NCBI GenBank assembly: GCA_038255685.1
Contig: JBBSLC010000128.1
Coordinates: forward strand, 1-8,132
Direction of reading: 5' to 3'
DNA: 8,132 nucleotides
Source of the DNA: CADCSY01 sp038255685
GTDB taxonomy: Bacteria > Actinomycetota > Acidimicrobiia > Acidimicrobiales > CADCSY01
In this document: piece after piece, positions 7,151 to 8,132 of the stretch
Position numbering within the stretch: position 1 is the first letter of the stretch
Layout: each line of letters begins with the position of its first letter
Program-made: the position numbers and the translations under genes
The notes under the pieces: model-generated
Told to the model about the DNA's origin: nothing
Seen by the model: only the letters and a program-made list of their open reading frames with translations
Databases searched by the model: none

Positions 7151-7765
7151 GTGGCTGGTCGGCGCGTCCCGTTCCGAGGTGCTGCGTTCGAGGCGGTCAG
7201 CCTCGTCGCCGCAGCGGTGGTCATCGCCGTCATCGTCCGCGCGCTGGTCGCCCAGGCGTTCTTCATCCCCTCGGCATCGATGGAGCCGCAGCTCGCGGTC
7301 GGTGATCGCGTCGTGGTGTCTCGGGTCTCGTACCGGTTCCACGAGCCGCGTCGAGGCGACATCGTGGTGTTCGACTGCCCGCCGCGCGCCAGCTGCCCCG
7401 AGCCAGGCGAGGACCGGGCGCTGCCCCTCCGACTCGCCTTCGGCGCCCTCGAGGCCGTCGGCTTGCGCCAGCCCTCGACCGAGGAGTTCATCAAGCGCAT
7501 CGTCGCCCTGCCAGGCGAGACGGTGGAGGGGCGCGACGGGCAGGTCTACGTGGACGGTCGCCTGCTGGTCGAGCCCTACCTGACGCCTGCTGCGCCGACC
7601 TCGACGTTCGCTCCCGTGCTCGTCCCCGACGACCACCTCTGGGTCATGGGGGACAACCGCACGAACAGCTCGGACAGCCGGGCGTTCGGGGCGATCGAGC
7701 GCGACACCGTCGTCGGTCGGACCGTCCTGCGGGTGTGGCCGCCGACGCGGACGGCCTTCCTCTGA
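7151..7765 (+). CDS. lepB: Signal peptidase I
   Basis: Membrane serine protease (Ser-Lys dyad, family S26) that cleaves signal peptides of exported proteins. 204 residues from GTG 7151. The rplS stop codon 18 nt upstream in the same frame rules out an earlier start. There is no evident ribosome-binding site. One N-terminal membrane segment (about 13-38) is followed by the catalytic box PSASMEPQL with nucleophile Ser43, RRGDIVVF (68-74), the general base Lys115 in FIKRIVALPGE, and GDNRTNSSDSR (167-177). Between RGDIVVF and the Lys box it has an insert of roughly 35 residues containing Cys76 and Cys82, longer than in compact signal peptidases. It follows rplS by 15 nt and closes the operon-like run. 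Confidence 0.97.
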   Translation: MAGRRVPFRGAAFEAVSLVAAAVVIAVIVRALVAQAFFIPSASMEPQLAVGDRVVVSRVSYRFHEPRRGDIVVFDCPPRASCPEPGEDRALPLRLAFGALEAVGLRQPSTEEFIKRIVALPGETVEGRDGQVYVDGRLLVEPYLTPAAPTSTFAPVLVPDDHLWVMGDNRTNSSDSRAFGAIERDTVVGRTVLRVWPPTRTAFL

Positions 7766-7793
7766 CGTCGTGTCGCTGTCGCTCACCACACCC

Positions 7794-7821
7794 TTCCGTC
7801 GAGGGGGTGGGCGCGTAGGAT
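7794..7821 (+). promoter_or_regulatory. Leaderless-type promoter of the DUF2469 gene
   Basis: TAGGAT (7816-7821) matches the TAnnnT -10 pattern and ends 6 nt before ATG 7828, the spacing expected when transcription begins at the A of the start codon. TTCCGT (7794-7799), 16 nt upstream, is a weak -35 candidate. No Shine-Dalgarno sequence lies before the gene, which agrees with leaderless translation. Confidence 0.55.
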
Positions 7822-7827
7822 GCCTCG

Positions 7828-8124
7828 ATGAGCACCGACGACCTCGAGCGCTACGAAGCCGAGATCGAGCTCCAGCTCTACAAGGAGTACAAGGACGTCT
7901 GCCCGATGTTCACCCACGTGGTGGAGACCGAGCGCCGGTTCTACCTCGCCAACCACGTCCTCCAGACCGTGCGCGGTGAGGGCGGTCGCAGCTGGATCGA
8001 GCTCGAGCTGCGCGACGCGTGGGTGTGGGACATGTACCGCCAGAGCCGGTTCGTGGCTGCGGTAAAGATCGTGACGTTCAAGGACGTCAACGTCGAGGAG
8101 CTGCCGAAGAAGGACATCCTGTAG
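7828..8124 (+). CDS. DUF2469 family conserved actinobacterial protein
   Basis: 98-residue protein of the DUF2469 family, which in actinobacteria is typically encoded just after lepB-rnhB (Rv2901c in M. tuberculosis, from memory). Function is unestablished. Family hallmarks: DLERYEAEIELQLYKEYKDV (5-24), HVVETERRFYLANHV (30-44), DAWVWDMYR (62-70) and VTFKDVNVEEL (82-92). The start ATG 7828 is fixed by the family N-terminus and the upstream leaderless promoter. It has no signal peptide or membrane segment and is probably cytosolic. Unlike the common arrangement, no rnhB gene separates it from lepB: only 62 nt intervene. Confidence 0.95.
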   Translation: MSTDDLERYEAEIELQLYKEYKDVCPMFTHVVETERRFYLANHVLQTVRGEGGRSWIELELRDAWVWDMYRQSRFVAAVKIVTFKDVNVEELPKKDIL

Positions 8125-8132
8125 CCCGTGGC

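Noticed and set aside
7133..7153. Stop-codon read-through fusing L19 to LepB (same frame, TAG plus five codons)
   Set aside because: Both products are complete and typical on their own and no read-through signal is visible; the shared frame is a one-in-three coincidence.

Overview
The window is a high-GC, almost fully coding chromosomal segment with every recognisable gene on the + strand. Gene content and order (ftsY ... ffh-rpsP-KH protein-rimM-trmD-rplS-lepB-DUF2469) match the conserved actinobacterial translation/secretion neighbourhood. DUF2469 next to lepB is an actinobacterial signature. The short S16, and a large exported protein whose sequence style I associate with Acidimicrobiia-like actinobacteria, suggest a deep-branching actinobacterium. 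That lineage call is inference from recall, not from a search.

Layout. 1-743: 3' part of ftsY (SRP receptor GTPase), cut by the window edge. 775-1197: a small membrane-anchored protein with a YtxH-like segment and a Pro/Thr/Val-rich tail. 1198-1347: short spacer with small hairpins and an ECF-sigma-like promoter. 1348-3081: a 577-residue exported or membrane-anchored protein of unknown function with a cysteine-rich insert. 3082-3246: spacer with two strong stem-loops and a promoter-like sequence just before ffh. 3247-7765: a tightly packed operon-like run of ffh, rpsP, a KH-domain protein, rimM, trmD, rplS and lepB. 7828-8124: a DUF2469 gene behind its own leaderless-type promoter. No tRNA, rRNA, CRISPR array, transposase or phage gene was seen, and no intergenic stretch exceeds 300 bases.

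How the genes fit together. Ffh and FtsY are the two partner GTPases of co-translational membrane targeting, and LepB removes signal peptides afterwards. S16, L19, RimM (16S maturation) and TrmD (m1G37 of tRNA) serve ribosome and tRNA biogenesis, and the KH protein is a likely RNA chaperone. The two lineage-type membrane/exported genes sit between the SRP genes and look separately transcribed.

The least ordinary feature is a pair of 58-bp near-identical direct repeats (period 69 bp, 55/58 identical), each able to fold into two hairpins, between the KH gene and rimM. The repeat period is a multiple of three, and the only in-frame ATG codons for rimM lie inside the repeats, so the repeat appears to supply the rimM translation start. 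Other points of interest are the cysteine-rich exported protein with its ECF-like promoter, and a long GC-rich hairpin before ffh. The rest is conventional housekeeping sequence.
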